Below, one piece after another: positions 52,889-60,476 of a DNA stretch of 64,000 nucleotides (position 1 is the first letter of the stretch; every line of letters starts with the position of its first letter). Made by a program: the position numbers and the translations under genes. Under the pieces are notes generated by a model that was not told the DNA's origin, searched no databases, and saw only the letters and a program-made list of their open reading frames with translations. The stretch lies in contig JAUWZM010000001.1 of NCBI GenBank assembly GCA_030615365.1, positions 25,686 to 89,685 on the forward strand, read 5' to 3'. Source of the DNA: Candidatus Aerophobota bacterium (GTDB taxonomy: Bacteria > Aerophobota > Aerophobia > Aerophobales > B3-G15).

Positions 52889-55576
52889 CTATTCATTTTG
52901 TTTTCGTCTAATCATTTGTAAGAATTTGCCTATTTCTACCACGATTAAAACAGTGATGCTGACTAAAAAGACAATCAGCCAGTCTCTGATATTTAAAGGC
53001 ACCACCTCAAATATTTTCTGTAAGAATGGTATATAAAGTATTGGAAACGTGGTGAAGATGGTAAGAAGAAAAGCCAATATTAACCACCTATTGGTGAATA
53101 GCCCTAATTTGAATAAAGAGATAGTAGCCGAACGACAGTTGAACGCATTGAATGTCCTGACCATAATCAGGGTAACAAAAAACATTGTCATGGCGTACTG
53201 TTTTCCTTCCCCGAGCATCCGGACGAATACACCCAGCACCACAACGCAAATCCAGAAACCCACTCCAAAAATATACAATAAAGAAGGCCGGTTAAATATA
53301 TTTGCCTTTGGGTCGCGGGGAGGTTTTTCCATTATACCTGGCTCTGGCGGTTCTAAACCTAAGGCGATTGCCTTGGGGCCATCCATAATCAGATTGATAA
53401 AGAGAATCTGCAGAGCAGTTAAGGGAAGAGGTAATCCTCCAAGCATCGCCATAACATAGGCCAGTGTTGCTCCTATGTTATCAGTAAGTAGATAAGTAAG
53501 AGACTTTCTGATGTTGGCAAATATTACCCTGCCTTCCTTTACAGCCCGAACAATAGAAACGAAGTTGTCGTCAGTTAAAATCATATCTGATGCCTCTTTA
53601 CTTACGTCGGTTCCGGTTATTCCCATTGCTATGCCAATATCAGCTTTCTTTAGCGCCGGGGCATCATTTACACCATCCCCTGTCATAGCCACTACTCTTA
53701 ATTTTTTCCTAAAGGCATCTATTATGCGCAATTTATGGTTTGGTGAAACCCTGGCGTATACCTCCACCTCTTCCACAATTCTTTCAAATTCCTCATCTGT
53801 TAAGGTATCCAATTCATTGCCACTCAAGGTTAGCCCTGACTTTAGAATCCCTAGTTCTTTTGCAATCGCTACTGCAGTCAGCTTATGATCTCCGGTAATC
53901 ATAATTGATTTTATGCCGGCATTTCTACAAACTTCAATCGCCTCTTTTACCTCTTTTCTGGGAGGATCGGCCATCCCTACCATTCCGACAAAGACCATAT
54001 TGGTCTCTGCATCTGGATAGGTACGGCTCAAACACTCTTTAAAGTGAGAATTATCAGTGCCATCTTTTAGTATCCGATAAGACATCCCTAAAATGCGCAA
54101 AGCGCTATCCGCCATTTGATGAGCATACTTCAAGATATTTTCTTTATCCTCATCAGTGATTTCTATTTCTTTGCCATTTCGATACACGTACCTACAGGTA
54201 TCGAGAATTACTTCTAATGCTCCTTTACTATAAGCAATTGTGCCATTATGAGTAGAGTGCATGGTTGTCATTCTTTTTCGCTCTGAAGAAAAAGGTATCT
54301 CGTCTTTACGGGGTTCGAGGTTCTCTATCTCTTCTAAATCAATCCCGATCTTAGCTGCCGCCACCAGCAAAGCTGTTTCTGTAGGGTCTCCTTTTATATG
54401 TAATTGACTATCATTGCAGAGAGCGCCTATGGTTAAGAGTTTCTTCAGATAAATATCCTGACTACCTGAGAGCTTTCCATCTATAAAAAGGTTACCTGCA
54501 GGCTGGTAATCTGCATCATCGAACTCAATAAGACGATTATTAACCCAAATCTTACGTACCGTCATCTTATCTTCAGTCAATGTTCCGGTTTTATCCGAGC
54601 AGATAATAGAGGTCGAGCCTAATGTTTCAACAGCCTGAAGTTTTCTGATTAAGGCATTCCGTTTAACCATCCGGCGCAAACCCAACGCTAAGGTTATGGT
54701 CATTACCGCAGGTAAGGCTTCCGGGATTATGGCTACTGCTAATGCCACCGCCCAGATAAACATCTCCAAAAGGGAATATCCTCTAATAATACCCACCAAT
54801 CCAATAACTGTTGACAATATTATTGCCAGGGTCCCAATCCATTTGCCAGCCCGATCTATACTAACTTGTAACGGCGTCTTTTTCTCTTCCGTATCCTGTA
54901 ACATCCGGGCAATTTTGCCAAACTCGGTTTCCATTCCCGTGGCTACCACAGCCGCTTTTCCACGACCATAGCTAACGCAAGTACCCATAAAAACCATATT
55001 TTTCCTATCTCCTATTGGAACTTTTTCTTTCTGAAGGACTTGAGTTGTTTTATCTATGGTTTGCGATTCACCAGTTAAGGAGGCCTCATCTGTTTTTATA
55101 CTCATTGCTTCTACGAGTCGGCTATCTGCAGGAATTTTATCCCCTACTTTTAAGGCAATTATATCTCCGGGTACCAAATCTTCGGCTGGTATCTCTTTCT
55201 CTTTGCCATCTCTAATCACCGTGGCTGTCAAGGCGGCCATTTTCTTCAAAGCCTCCAATGCCTTTTCTGCCCGATGCTCCTGAATAAAACCAAGCACCCC
55301 GGCCAGGATAACAATTACCAATATGGCAATTGCTTCAATATGTTCACCAATGACTAATGAAATACAGGAGGCAATAATAAGAATAATGATTAAAGAACTC
55401 TTGAATTGCCCTAAAAGCAAAAGCCAGACAGATGTTTTCTTTTCTTCCTTTATTCGGTTTGGACCGATTTTTTTAAGCCTCTCGTTTGCTTCCTCAATAG
55501 AAAGCCCCTCTTCTTTTGTCCCCAACGAATTCAGAGTTTCCCTTATTGTTAGTTTATACCACTGGGTATCTTTCAT
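52889..55576 (-). CDS. P-type Ca2+-translocating ATPase (SERCA/PMR1-like)
   Basis: 895 aa. Cation ATPase N-domain (WYKLTIRETLNSLGTKEEGL), actuator motif SLTGESQTI, phosphorylation site ICSDKTGTLTEDKMTVRKIW, and hinge AMTGDGVNDAPALKKADIGI. Ca2+-site residues: PEALPAVMT in helix M4, an Asn in TDNIGATLAYVM of M5, and NLIMDGPKAIALG in M6. Ten membrane segments, C-terminal cation_ATPase_C domain. M5 has Asn but no second Glu, which resembles PMR1-like single-site pumps. Exports Ca2+ (possibly Mn2+) across the inner membrane. Confidence 0.92.
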   Translation of the reverse strand: MKDTQWYKLTIRETLNSLGTKEEGLSIEEANERLKKIGPNRIKEEKKTSVWLLLLGQFKSSLIIILIIASCISLVIGEHIEAIAILVIVILAGVLGFIQEHRAEKALEALKKMAALTATVIRDGKEKEIPAEDLVPGDIIALKVGDKIPADSRLVEAMSIKTDEASLTGESQTIDKTTQVLQKEKVPIGDRKNMVFMGTCVSYGRGKAAVVATGMETEFGKIARMLQDTEEKKTPLQVSIDRAGKWIGTLAIILSTVIGLVGIIRGYSLLEMFIWAVALAVAIIPEALPAVMTITLALGLRRMVKRNALIRKLQAVETLGSTSIICSDKTGTLTEDKMTVRKIWVNNRLIEFDDADYQPAGNLFIDGKLSGSQDIYLKKLLTIGALCNDSQLHIKGDPTETALLVAAAKIGIDLEEIENLEPRKDEIPFSSERKRMTTMHSTHNGTIAYSKGALEVILDTCRYVYRNGKEIEITDEDKENILKYAHQMADSALRILGMSYRILKDGTDNSHFKECLSRTYPDAETNMVFVGMVGMADPPRKEVKEAIEVCRNAGIKSIMITGDHKLTAVAIAKELGILKSGLTLSGNELDTLTDEEFERIVEEVEVYARVSPNHKLRIIDAFRKKLRVVAMTGDGVNDAPALKKADIGIAMGITGTDVSKEASDMILTDDNFVSIVRAVKEGRVIFANIRKSLTYLLTDNIGATLAYVMAMLGGLPLPLTALQILFINLIMDGPKAIALGLEPPEPGIMEKPPRDPKANIFNRPSLLYIFGVGFWICVVVLGVFVRMLGEGKQYAMTMFFVTLIMVRTFNAFNCRSATISLFKLGLFTNRWLILAFLLTIFTTFPILYIPFLQKIFEVVPLNIRDWLIVFLVSITVLIVVEIGKFLQMIRRKQNE

Positions 55577-55783
55577 TTTTTTCTCTTAATGCTCTTGATA
55601 AGTTCTCTTTATTATAAATCAGGAAGGATTTTTAGTTAAATTTAGCATCTAAAATTTTGCTATAATTTTTCAAAGAGTGGAATCTTGAATTACCGAAAAT
55701 AAGTTAAAAAGGCATTTGAGGAATTTGCGCGGCGAGGTTGAGTGAACCTTCATCTTTCGAGAAGAAAATCGCAGGGTTTCATC

Positions 55784-55862
55784 TGGTCGGGGCGGCCGGA
55801 TTCGAACCGGCGACCTCTTGCTCCCAAAGCAAGCGCGCTAAACCAGGCTGCGCTACGCCCCG
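55784..55862 (-). tRNA. tRNA-Pro (anticodon TGG)
   Basis: On the minus strand: acceptor CGGGGCG (55862-55856) pairs with CGCCCCG, D-arm GCGC..GCGC, anticodon stem CTTGC/GCAAG with loop TTTGGGA (anticodon TGG), T-arm GCCGG-TTCGAAT-CCGGC, discriminator A and encoded CCA (55786-55784). No intron. A spurious protein frame over it on the plus strand should be ignored. Confidence 0.95.
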
Positions 55863-55900
55863 AATATATTTTCTTAAAAGATTCAGCATGGTATTGTTAA

Positions 55901-55929
55901 CTATTACTATACTTCAAGAGTTTTGTCAA
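55901..55929 (-). promoter_or_regulatory. Sigma-70 promoter of tRNA-Pro
   Basis: Minus strand TTGACA (55929-55924), 17-base spacer AAACTCTTGAAGTATAG, TAATAG (55906-55901), about 40 bases before the tRNA 5' end. The -35 and first spacer bases (TTGACAAAACTCTT) are identical to the nagB promoter, which also abuts a copy of the MITE. Confidence 0.7.
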
Positions 55930-55941
55930 ATAACTTTCACG

Positions 55942-56159
55942 GTGAGCTCTGAAAAACCCTTTTTCTTTTTGCTGCTCGGCGAGGTGTTTCCATAAGGCAG
56001 CGGCGATCAAGGCGGGTCTATACGTTCAAATTTTTAGTTATCCTGTAACCTGATACATCGTCCATAAGAGCTACGGTATAAAAATTAAGAGTGGAACTTA
56101 GCCGCAACGTTGGAAAGCACCGAGCAAAGAGCAGCCTCAGACTTTCTTTCAGAGCTCTC
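55942..56159. mobile_element. 217-bp MITE-like element, copy 2
   Basis: 218 bases. Inverted ends GTGAGCTCTGAAAAA (left) and CTTTCAGAGCTCTC (right), flanked by a perfect 6-base direct repeat TTCACG (55936-55941 and 56160-56165). Interior is a long imperfect palindrome like copy 1 at 38269. No coding frame. It lies just upstream of the tRNA promoter. Confidence 0.8.
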
Positions 56160-56190
56160 TTCACGAAAAAGTTGGTTGTCGCAGGTTTCA

Positions 56191-56253
56191 CACAGGCAAG
56201 ATGCCTGTGCTACTATCCTGCGCAAAACAACGCAACCTGAAGGTTGCGGCTAC
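56191..56253. repeat. Two REP-like palindromes with CTAC foot
   Basis: CACAGGCAAGATGCCTGTG-CTAC (56191-56213) and GCAACCTGAAGGTTGCGG-CTAC (56232-56253), same orientation, with 18 bases between. Same foot as the other REP units, different stems. The bases from 56254 to 56357 show no gene. Confidence 0.65.
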
Positions 56254-56357
56254 CTAAATGTGACACCTGCGCACATCAAATCAGAAAAACTGAGGGGTGA
56301 TGTTACTTCTTGATTGCTCTGAAGGAAAAGATTAGGAATGGAAAGTGTAAAACTCTC

Positions 56358-57284
56358 CTAATAATAGTATCTTTTACCATTGTGAAACTTGTTTTTAACC
56401 TTGTTTTTCTCTTTCAAGACATCTATATACTTTATTGCCTCATTTTGGTGCAATCCTAAGGAGTTTGCAATATCATCCGCTGTAACCGGACGCCTTTTAA
56501 TCATAGTAAGGATTGCATCCCCTATATCCCTTTTATAAGCTTTTTGCTGTTCCCTGTCAAACTCAGCGATAATTTCACATTTTTCCCCCAAGATAGCCTT
56601 TATCTTCTCTAACTCCTTTAAATCCAGGGCTTGAGCAAATTCCTCTGCTGGAGGGCGAACTACAGTATTTAGCTGTACCCTATCAAGGTTTATATTTTTT
56701 ATTATCCTTGCTGTTTTTCTTATCTCTTTCAGGGAATCGTTTATCCCTTTCACCAGCACAATCTCCAGCCAGATCTTGCCTTTGAACTCCCTGGAGAAGC
56801 TAATTATTCCAGAGATTATGTTATCAATATGCAATGAGGAGTGGGGACGATTTACCTTTTGAAAGGTATCTTGACTTACTGCATCCAGGGAGGGAATTAT
56901 TAAATCTGCCTGGGATAGCTCCTCTTGTATCTGGGGTAGATAAAGTAGAGTCCCATTAGTGAGCACTGCCACAGAAGTTGACGTTAAAGTCTTTATTTTC
57001 TTAATTATTTTGCCAATTTCAGAATTTAAGGTCGGCTCTCCAGAGCCGGAAAGAGTGATATAGTCAATTCTCTTTTCCTCCAGGAGAACCTTTTCCAATT
57101 CTCTCAAGATTTCATCAGCATTGATGTATTCTTTTCTCATTACTGTCTTGTCTGTGGTTTTACTTAGCTGGCAGTAAATACAATCAAGACTGCAGGTTTT
57201 AAAAGGAATTGTATCTACACCAAGGGAAAAACCCAATCTCCTTGAGGGCACCGGGCCAAATATTTGAGACATTTGTTTACTCAC
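56358..57284 (-). CDS. Radical SAM protein with C-terminal winged helix
   Basis: 308 aa, COG0731-like. [4Fe-4S] ligands in FKTCSLDCIYCQLS (Cx3Cx2C), SAM-binding LSGSGEPTLNSEIGKII, and TNGTLLYL. A C-terminal helix-turn-helix (ILTMIKRRPVTADDIANSLG then LHQNEAIKYIDVLKEK) of ~60 residues follows. Family members include wyosine-like tRNA modification and uncharacterised radical enzymes. The start overlaps the J-domain gene by eight bases, so both are co-translated. Confidence 0.85.
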   Translation of the reverse strand: MSKQMSQIFGPVPSRRLGFSLGVDTIPFKTCSLDCIYCQLSKTTDKTVMRKEYINADEILRELEKVLLEEKRIDYITLSGSGEPTLNSEIGKIIKKIKTLTSTSVAVLTNGTLLYLPQIQEELSQADLIIPSLDAVSQDTFQKVNRPHSSLHIDNIISGIISFSREFKGKIWLEIVLVKGINDSLKEIRKTARIIKNINLDRVQLNTVVRPPAEEFAQALDLKELEKIKAILGEKCEIIAEFDREQQKAYKRDIGDAILTMIKRRPVTADDIANSLGLHQNEAIKYIDVLKEKNKVKNKFHNGKRYYY

Positions 57285-57582
57285 ACAACCAATCCCGAGA
57301 GAATCTTTTTCTCATATTCTGTTCAGGATCATTTTTTTCCACACTTTCCCTGGTAAAAGAAAATTCGCACTTCTCAATATAGTGCAAGAGAGTTTTATAA
57401 GCCCGATTGATTTGAGCCATTTCTCTTTCCTGTTCAAGCTTTTCATTATCAGCATATTTGTCGGGATGATGCTCTTTCGCTTTTGTGTAATACGCTTCCT
57501 TTATTTCCTTCAAAGTAGCCTCTGGAGCTAAACCAAGCAATTTTCTGGCCTTATCTATCTGTGTAAAACTAAAATTTGCCAT
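57277..57582 (-). CDS. J-domain (DnaJ-like) small protein
   Basis: 101 aa. ARKLLGLAPEATLKEIKEAY, YTKAKEHHPDKYADNEKLEQ with the HPD motif, and QINRAYKTLLHYIE form a J domain, which activates a DnaK partner. No Gly/Phe or zinc region, so it is a specialised co-chaperone, perhaps for the radical SAM enzyme it overlaps. It starts six bases after the aldo/keto reductase stop. Confidence 0.86.
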   Translation of the reverse strand: MANFSFTQIDKARKLLGLAPEATLKEIKEAYYTKAKEHHPDKYADNEKLEQEREMAQINRAYKTLLHYIEKCEFSFTRESVEKNDPEQNMRKRFSRDWLCE

Positions 57583-57588
57583 TTTTAC

Positions 57589-58617
57589 TTATGATGTGTG
57601 CGTCATTTTGTATTCTTCCCAGAAAGCTCTGTTCTTTTTGAGCAGCTCAGGAATATTTAAATCATAGGGGCATTTCTCAATGCATTCCTCGCACTCCGTA
57701 CATTCTTCCGCTTTTTTCATGACCGGGCCTAAGAAGCTCATCGCGTTCTTAAAAGGCATGCGCTTGGCCACACTTTTGGCGACGAGGACTACGCTGATTG
57801 GAATCTCCTGAGGGCAGGGTTGACAGTAGTCACAGCGATGGCACCAGTGCACCCCTAACTCTTCTCGGATTCTTTCTATGTTTCTTTTCTCCTCATTACT
57901 GAGAGGACGAGGATTCTGAACAATTTCTATAATTTCTTTCATCTCTTCGGTTTTTTCAATCCCCGGATCAGGAACAATGCCTTCAAATTGGGTCAAATAA
58001 CGGAAGGCCGGATTAGCATCTTCCAGAAGACCTCCCCCCATAGGTTTCATGGCGATAAACCCCATATTCAGTTTTCTCGCTAACGGAATAATTTCCTTCT
58101 CTGCATCCGTATCTACAAAATTAAAGGGAAACTGAACAACCTGAAATTTTCCTGAAAGCATAAGTTCCTTAGCTGCTGAAAGGCTGTGAGAGCTAAATGC
58201 TGGGTAGCGAACCTTTCCTTTCTCTATGGCCTCCATTAAACCATAGTAGGCTCCCTCAGGAGCCATAACTTTTTGTAATCTTCCCTCAGCGACGCCATGT
58301 AAATGATAAATATCAATATAGTCTGTTTTTAATCTTTGCAGGCTAATGTCAACATGCTGGAGAAAAGATTTCTTATCCGGTGCCGGAGACTTAGAAGAGA
58401 GAACTAACTTTTCTCTGGGTAATCCCTGTATAGCCGCCCCGATTTTTTCTTCGCTGTCTCCGTAACCATAAGCTGTGTCTATAAAATTGATCCCCATGCC
58501 TAAAATTTCCTTAACTACTCTTACCGCCTCTTTTTTATTCAAGCGCATAATGGGAATTCCCCCCAGGGCAATTTTACTCACCTTGAGGCCCGTGCTTCCA
58601 AATGTTACTTTATCCAT
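57589..58617 (-). CDS. Aldo/keto reductase with C-terminal 4Fe-4S domain
   Basis: 342 aa. TIM-barrel AKR: FGSTGLKVSKIALGGIPIMR, FIDTAYGYGDSEEKIG with catalytic Asp/Tyr, LVLSSKSP with the Lys, and YIDIYHLHGV with the His. The C-terminal ~100 residues add two cluster motifs, HWCHRCDYCQPCP and ECTECEECIEKCPYDL. Such iron-sulfur AKRs (COG1453) are common in strict anaerobes. ATG 58617 follows GGAGGAGAT. Reads on with the J-domain and radical SAM genes. Confidence 0.88.
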   Translation of the reverse strand: MDKVTFGSTGLKVSKIALGGIPIMRLNKKEAVRVVKEILGMGINFIDTAYGYGDSEEKIGAAIQGLPREKLVLSSKSPAPDKKSFLQHVDISLQRLKTDYIDIYHLHGVAEGRLQKVMAPEGAYYGLMEAIEKGKVRYPAFSSHSLSAAKELMLSGKFQVVQFPFNFVDTDAEKEIIPLARKLNMGFIAMKPMGGGLLEDANPAFRYLTQFEGIVPDPGIEKTEEMKEIIEIVQNPRPLSNEEKRNIERIREELGVHWCHRCDYCQPCPQEIPISVVLVAKSVAKRMPFKNAMSFLGPVMKKAEECTECEECIEKCPYDLNIPELLKKNRAFWEEYKMTHTS

Positions 58618-58645
58618 CTCCTCCTCCTTATTTTACTGGTAAAAC

Positions 58646-58813
58646 TCACCCTACAGCCAGTATGCTCTGATCTTTTTTTGGTTTCACCAGATGTAGAAAC
58701 ACATCTTTTTCTGATTTATCAGCATACCTTCCCTTAGGAGTAGTATACCATTTTTCATAATTTTGAGCAATTTTTCCTGTATAAAGAGGTTTTGAGGCAG
58801 AATTCTGCGCCAT
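58646..58813 (-). pseudogene. SAM methyltransferase head fragment
   Basis: ATG 58813 behind AAAGGAACAG opens a 55-codon frame: QNSASKPLYTGKIAQNYEKW, YTTPKGRYADKSEKDVFLHL, VKPKKDQSILAVG and stop. The pattern (IAxxYxxWYxTPxGRYxxxxEkxLxxxLxxPkxGexILxVG) is the beginning of a UbiE-like methyltransferase ending at motif I, where the next residues should be CGTG. Only the 5' end remains. Confidence 0.7.
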
Positions 58814-58889
58814 CACAACTGTTCCTTTACCCTTTTTACCTTTTGGAAAATTAAGGGTTTTATGCTATCTCTTATTTTGGACTTTGTAT

Positions 58890-58946
58890 ATAACTATTCA
58901 GGTTCGTCTTTTTACCCCGTTGGATAAACCTATGGCGAATAGTTAT
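58890..58946. repeat. 57-bp hairpin element, ATAACTATTC ends
   Basis: ATAACTATTC (58890-58899) and GAATAGTTAT (58937-58946) are perfect 10-base inverted ends. One end plus flanking bases, (G/A)TAACTATTCAG, also occurs at 34372-34383 (ispG start) and 63861-63872 (truncated radC). From 58950 to 59027 lies a dispersed ATTCGTGTCCATTCGTGG repeat and no gene. Confidence 0.55.
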
Positions 58947-59027
58947 CTAATGATTCTTTCCTGTTCAATTTTTCTCTTTCCGCAATTAATAACATTCGTG
59001 TCCATTCGTGGCTGAATAATTACCTTT

Positions 59028-59324
59028 GTATAGACCCTGCTCCAAAATCCCTTGCCGTATCTATAAAATTTCGTTTTTTCATTACTTCATAGATATAAAT
59101 TAAAGTCTCAGTCGCCTCTCCCTGACAAAACCAAAACTCAAGGAGTTCATTGTTTATAATGTGTTCTTCCATAAACCAAAATTTGAGCAAGCAACGAGTG
59201 GTCTCTGTTGCATTGTGGGATAATCTTCCTCTCGCCAGGTAAAGATCGCTTTGCGAAGCTCATTGACCAGATATGCCTTGTTTGGGCGTCGCTGAGAAGG
59301 ATTTAAAAGTTCAGTTGGTTTCAT
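59028..59324 (-). pseudogene. Restriction helicase (DEAD/DEAH, BPTD_3080-like) head fragment
   Basis: ATG 59324 opens KPTELLNPSQRRPNKAYLVN, ELRKAIFTWREEDYP; after a one-base shift near 59213 it goes on ATETTRCLLKFWFMEEHIIN, NELLEFWFCQGEATETLIYI and EVMKKRNFIDTARDFGAGSI. This order (LVNELRKAV-WREQGYPGAT-TTxRLL-FWF-QxEAxETLIYxxEV) is the N-terminus of large type-III-like restriction helicases of phage-defence islands. Frameshifted and cut off, with helicase motifs lost. Confidence 0.65.
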
Positions 59325-59347
59325 AGTCTTTCACTCTTTTTATAACT

Positions 59348-59730
59348 TCAGAGGTTCGGAAAACTGGATTTTAGCCTCTGAAACCCGCATAAGTTGGAGC
59401 ATAATTTATTGTGGTTAGTTTTTCTCTTCGAAGTGAGTCCCTAATATAGTCAGAGAAGGATACTTAGAAAGTGAGAAAGTTTTCTTTTGCATTCAGATAT
59501 CCTACGCTCTTTCAGATAAAATGGAAGATCCAAGCACTGAGCCCATAAATCACCTTGTTTAAAGACTTCTGAGTTTCCGACTTGGATTAATAATACCAGA
59601 GGCAAGGCTCTTGACAAATTTCAACTGAAACCCTCATTGGACGTGGAATTCGAGGGATAATTTTAGTTGCCCCAATCACAAAAAAATATACTCAATGATT
59701 TTCAAAATGTCGAGTTTTCCGAACCTCTGA
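59348..59730. mobile_element. IS-derived 383-bp element overlapping the abiEii 3' end
   Basis: Ends are inverted repeats TCAGAGGTTCGGAAAACT (59348-59365, and on the minus strand from 59730), flanked by ACT on both sides (59345-59347, 59731-59733). The left ~95 bases match the IS end at 41280-41379 (GAAACCCGCATAAGTTGG, TAATTTATTGTG). It has no transposase, so it is an internally deleted derivative of that IS. Confidence 0.68.
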
Positions 59731-60476
59731 ACTTCATTAAAAACGTAATTAAAATCTGGAAGTCTTTTAAGCTGATGAGTTAATGAATTTTCCCAGGCAT
59801 TAGCAAAGTCAAGTTTTCTGTTTTCTAAAGAAGATATATTAATTCTTACATTCTTTGATTTACATTTTTCATATAGGATGCTTAATGTTTTTCTCTCGTT
59901 AATTTTATCATAAAGATACCACACATCATACATATCTCTTGGTCTTGTCCTTTCAAAAAGCGAACGTGTTTTCTCAGCCATTATTTCCGCCAGAGAGTAA
60001 ACCTTTATTTGAAATTGACATTTATCAGAATAGGAATGGATGACATCCCTATTCTCCATAGGTAATAACACTTTTTCTTTTCCGGATTCTGTGAAATCTA
60101 ATTTTATTTTTCTTGGAGTTCCGCTTCTTCGCAGGATGCGAAAATAAATAGCAGCCTCAAAACCATTAATATTTTCTTCAATTTGAATTTCATCGTTAAA
60201 ATTAATTCCACTTTCTTCTTTTACTCCGAGAACTACCTTCTTAACCGAATCTGTTAAAACATTCTTGTCCATTCCTCCAAGCAAAGTAAAGTCAAGGTCA
60301 TCAGAGAATCTATAATTCTCAATATAGGTTTTTCTAATTCCTGTGCCACCTTTCAGAACCATATTCATAGAAGAGAGGTATTTTAACGACCAGTTTTGTG
60401 CATAATCCCGTTCCACTGTTGTTTCTGGAACACCGTATTCTCTTGCTTTCTCTCTTATCTCTCTTACGGGTATCAT
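59676..60476 (-). CDS. abiEii: AbiEii-family nucleotidyltransferase toxin, C-terminus replaced
   Basis: 266 aa. MVLKGGTGIRKTYIENYRF and SDDLDFTL give the nucleotidyltransferase loop and Asp pair; KIKLDFTESGKEKVLL (third Asp), VYSLAEIMAEKTRSLFERTR and PRDMYDVWYLYDK follow. Native sequence ends near PDFNYVFNEV; the last ~17 residues (QRFGKLDIL...) are encoded by the terminal repeat of the IS-derived element at 59348-59730. Catalytic core is complete. Four-base overlap with the antitoxin gene. Confidence 0.87.
   Translation of the reverse strand: MIPVREIREKAREYGVPETTVERDYAQNWSLKYLSSMNMVLKGGTGIRKTYIENYRFSDDLDFTLLGGMDKNVLTDSVKKVVLGVKEESGINFNDEIQIEENINGFEAAIYFRILRRSGTPRKIKLDFTESGKEKVLLPMENRDVIHSYSDKCQFQIKVYSLAEIMAEKTRSLFERTRPRDMYDVWYLYDKINERKTLSILYEKCKSKNVRINISSLENRKLDFANAWENSLTHQLKRLPDFNYVFNEVQRFGKLDILKIIEYIFL

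Noticed and set aside
53049..55589. Several plus-strand frames of 66-136 codons
   Set aside because: They are antisense shadows of the P-type ATPase gene, which has full motif support on the minus strand.
55738..55995. Plus-strand reading frame with GAAGFEPATSC over the tRNA region
   Set aside because: This is the well-known false protein translated antisense to a tRNA; the cloverleaf of tRNA-Pro on the minus strand explains the sequence.
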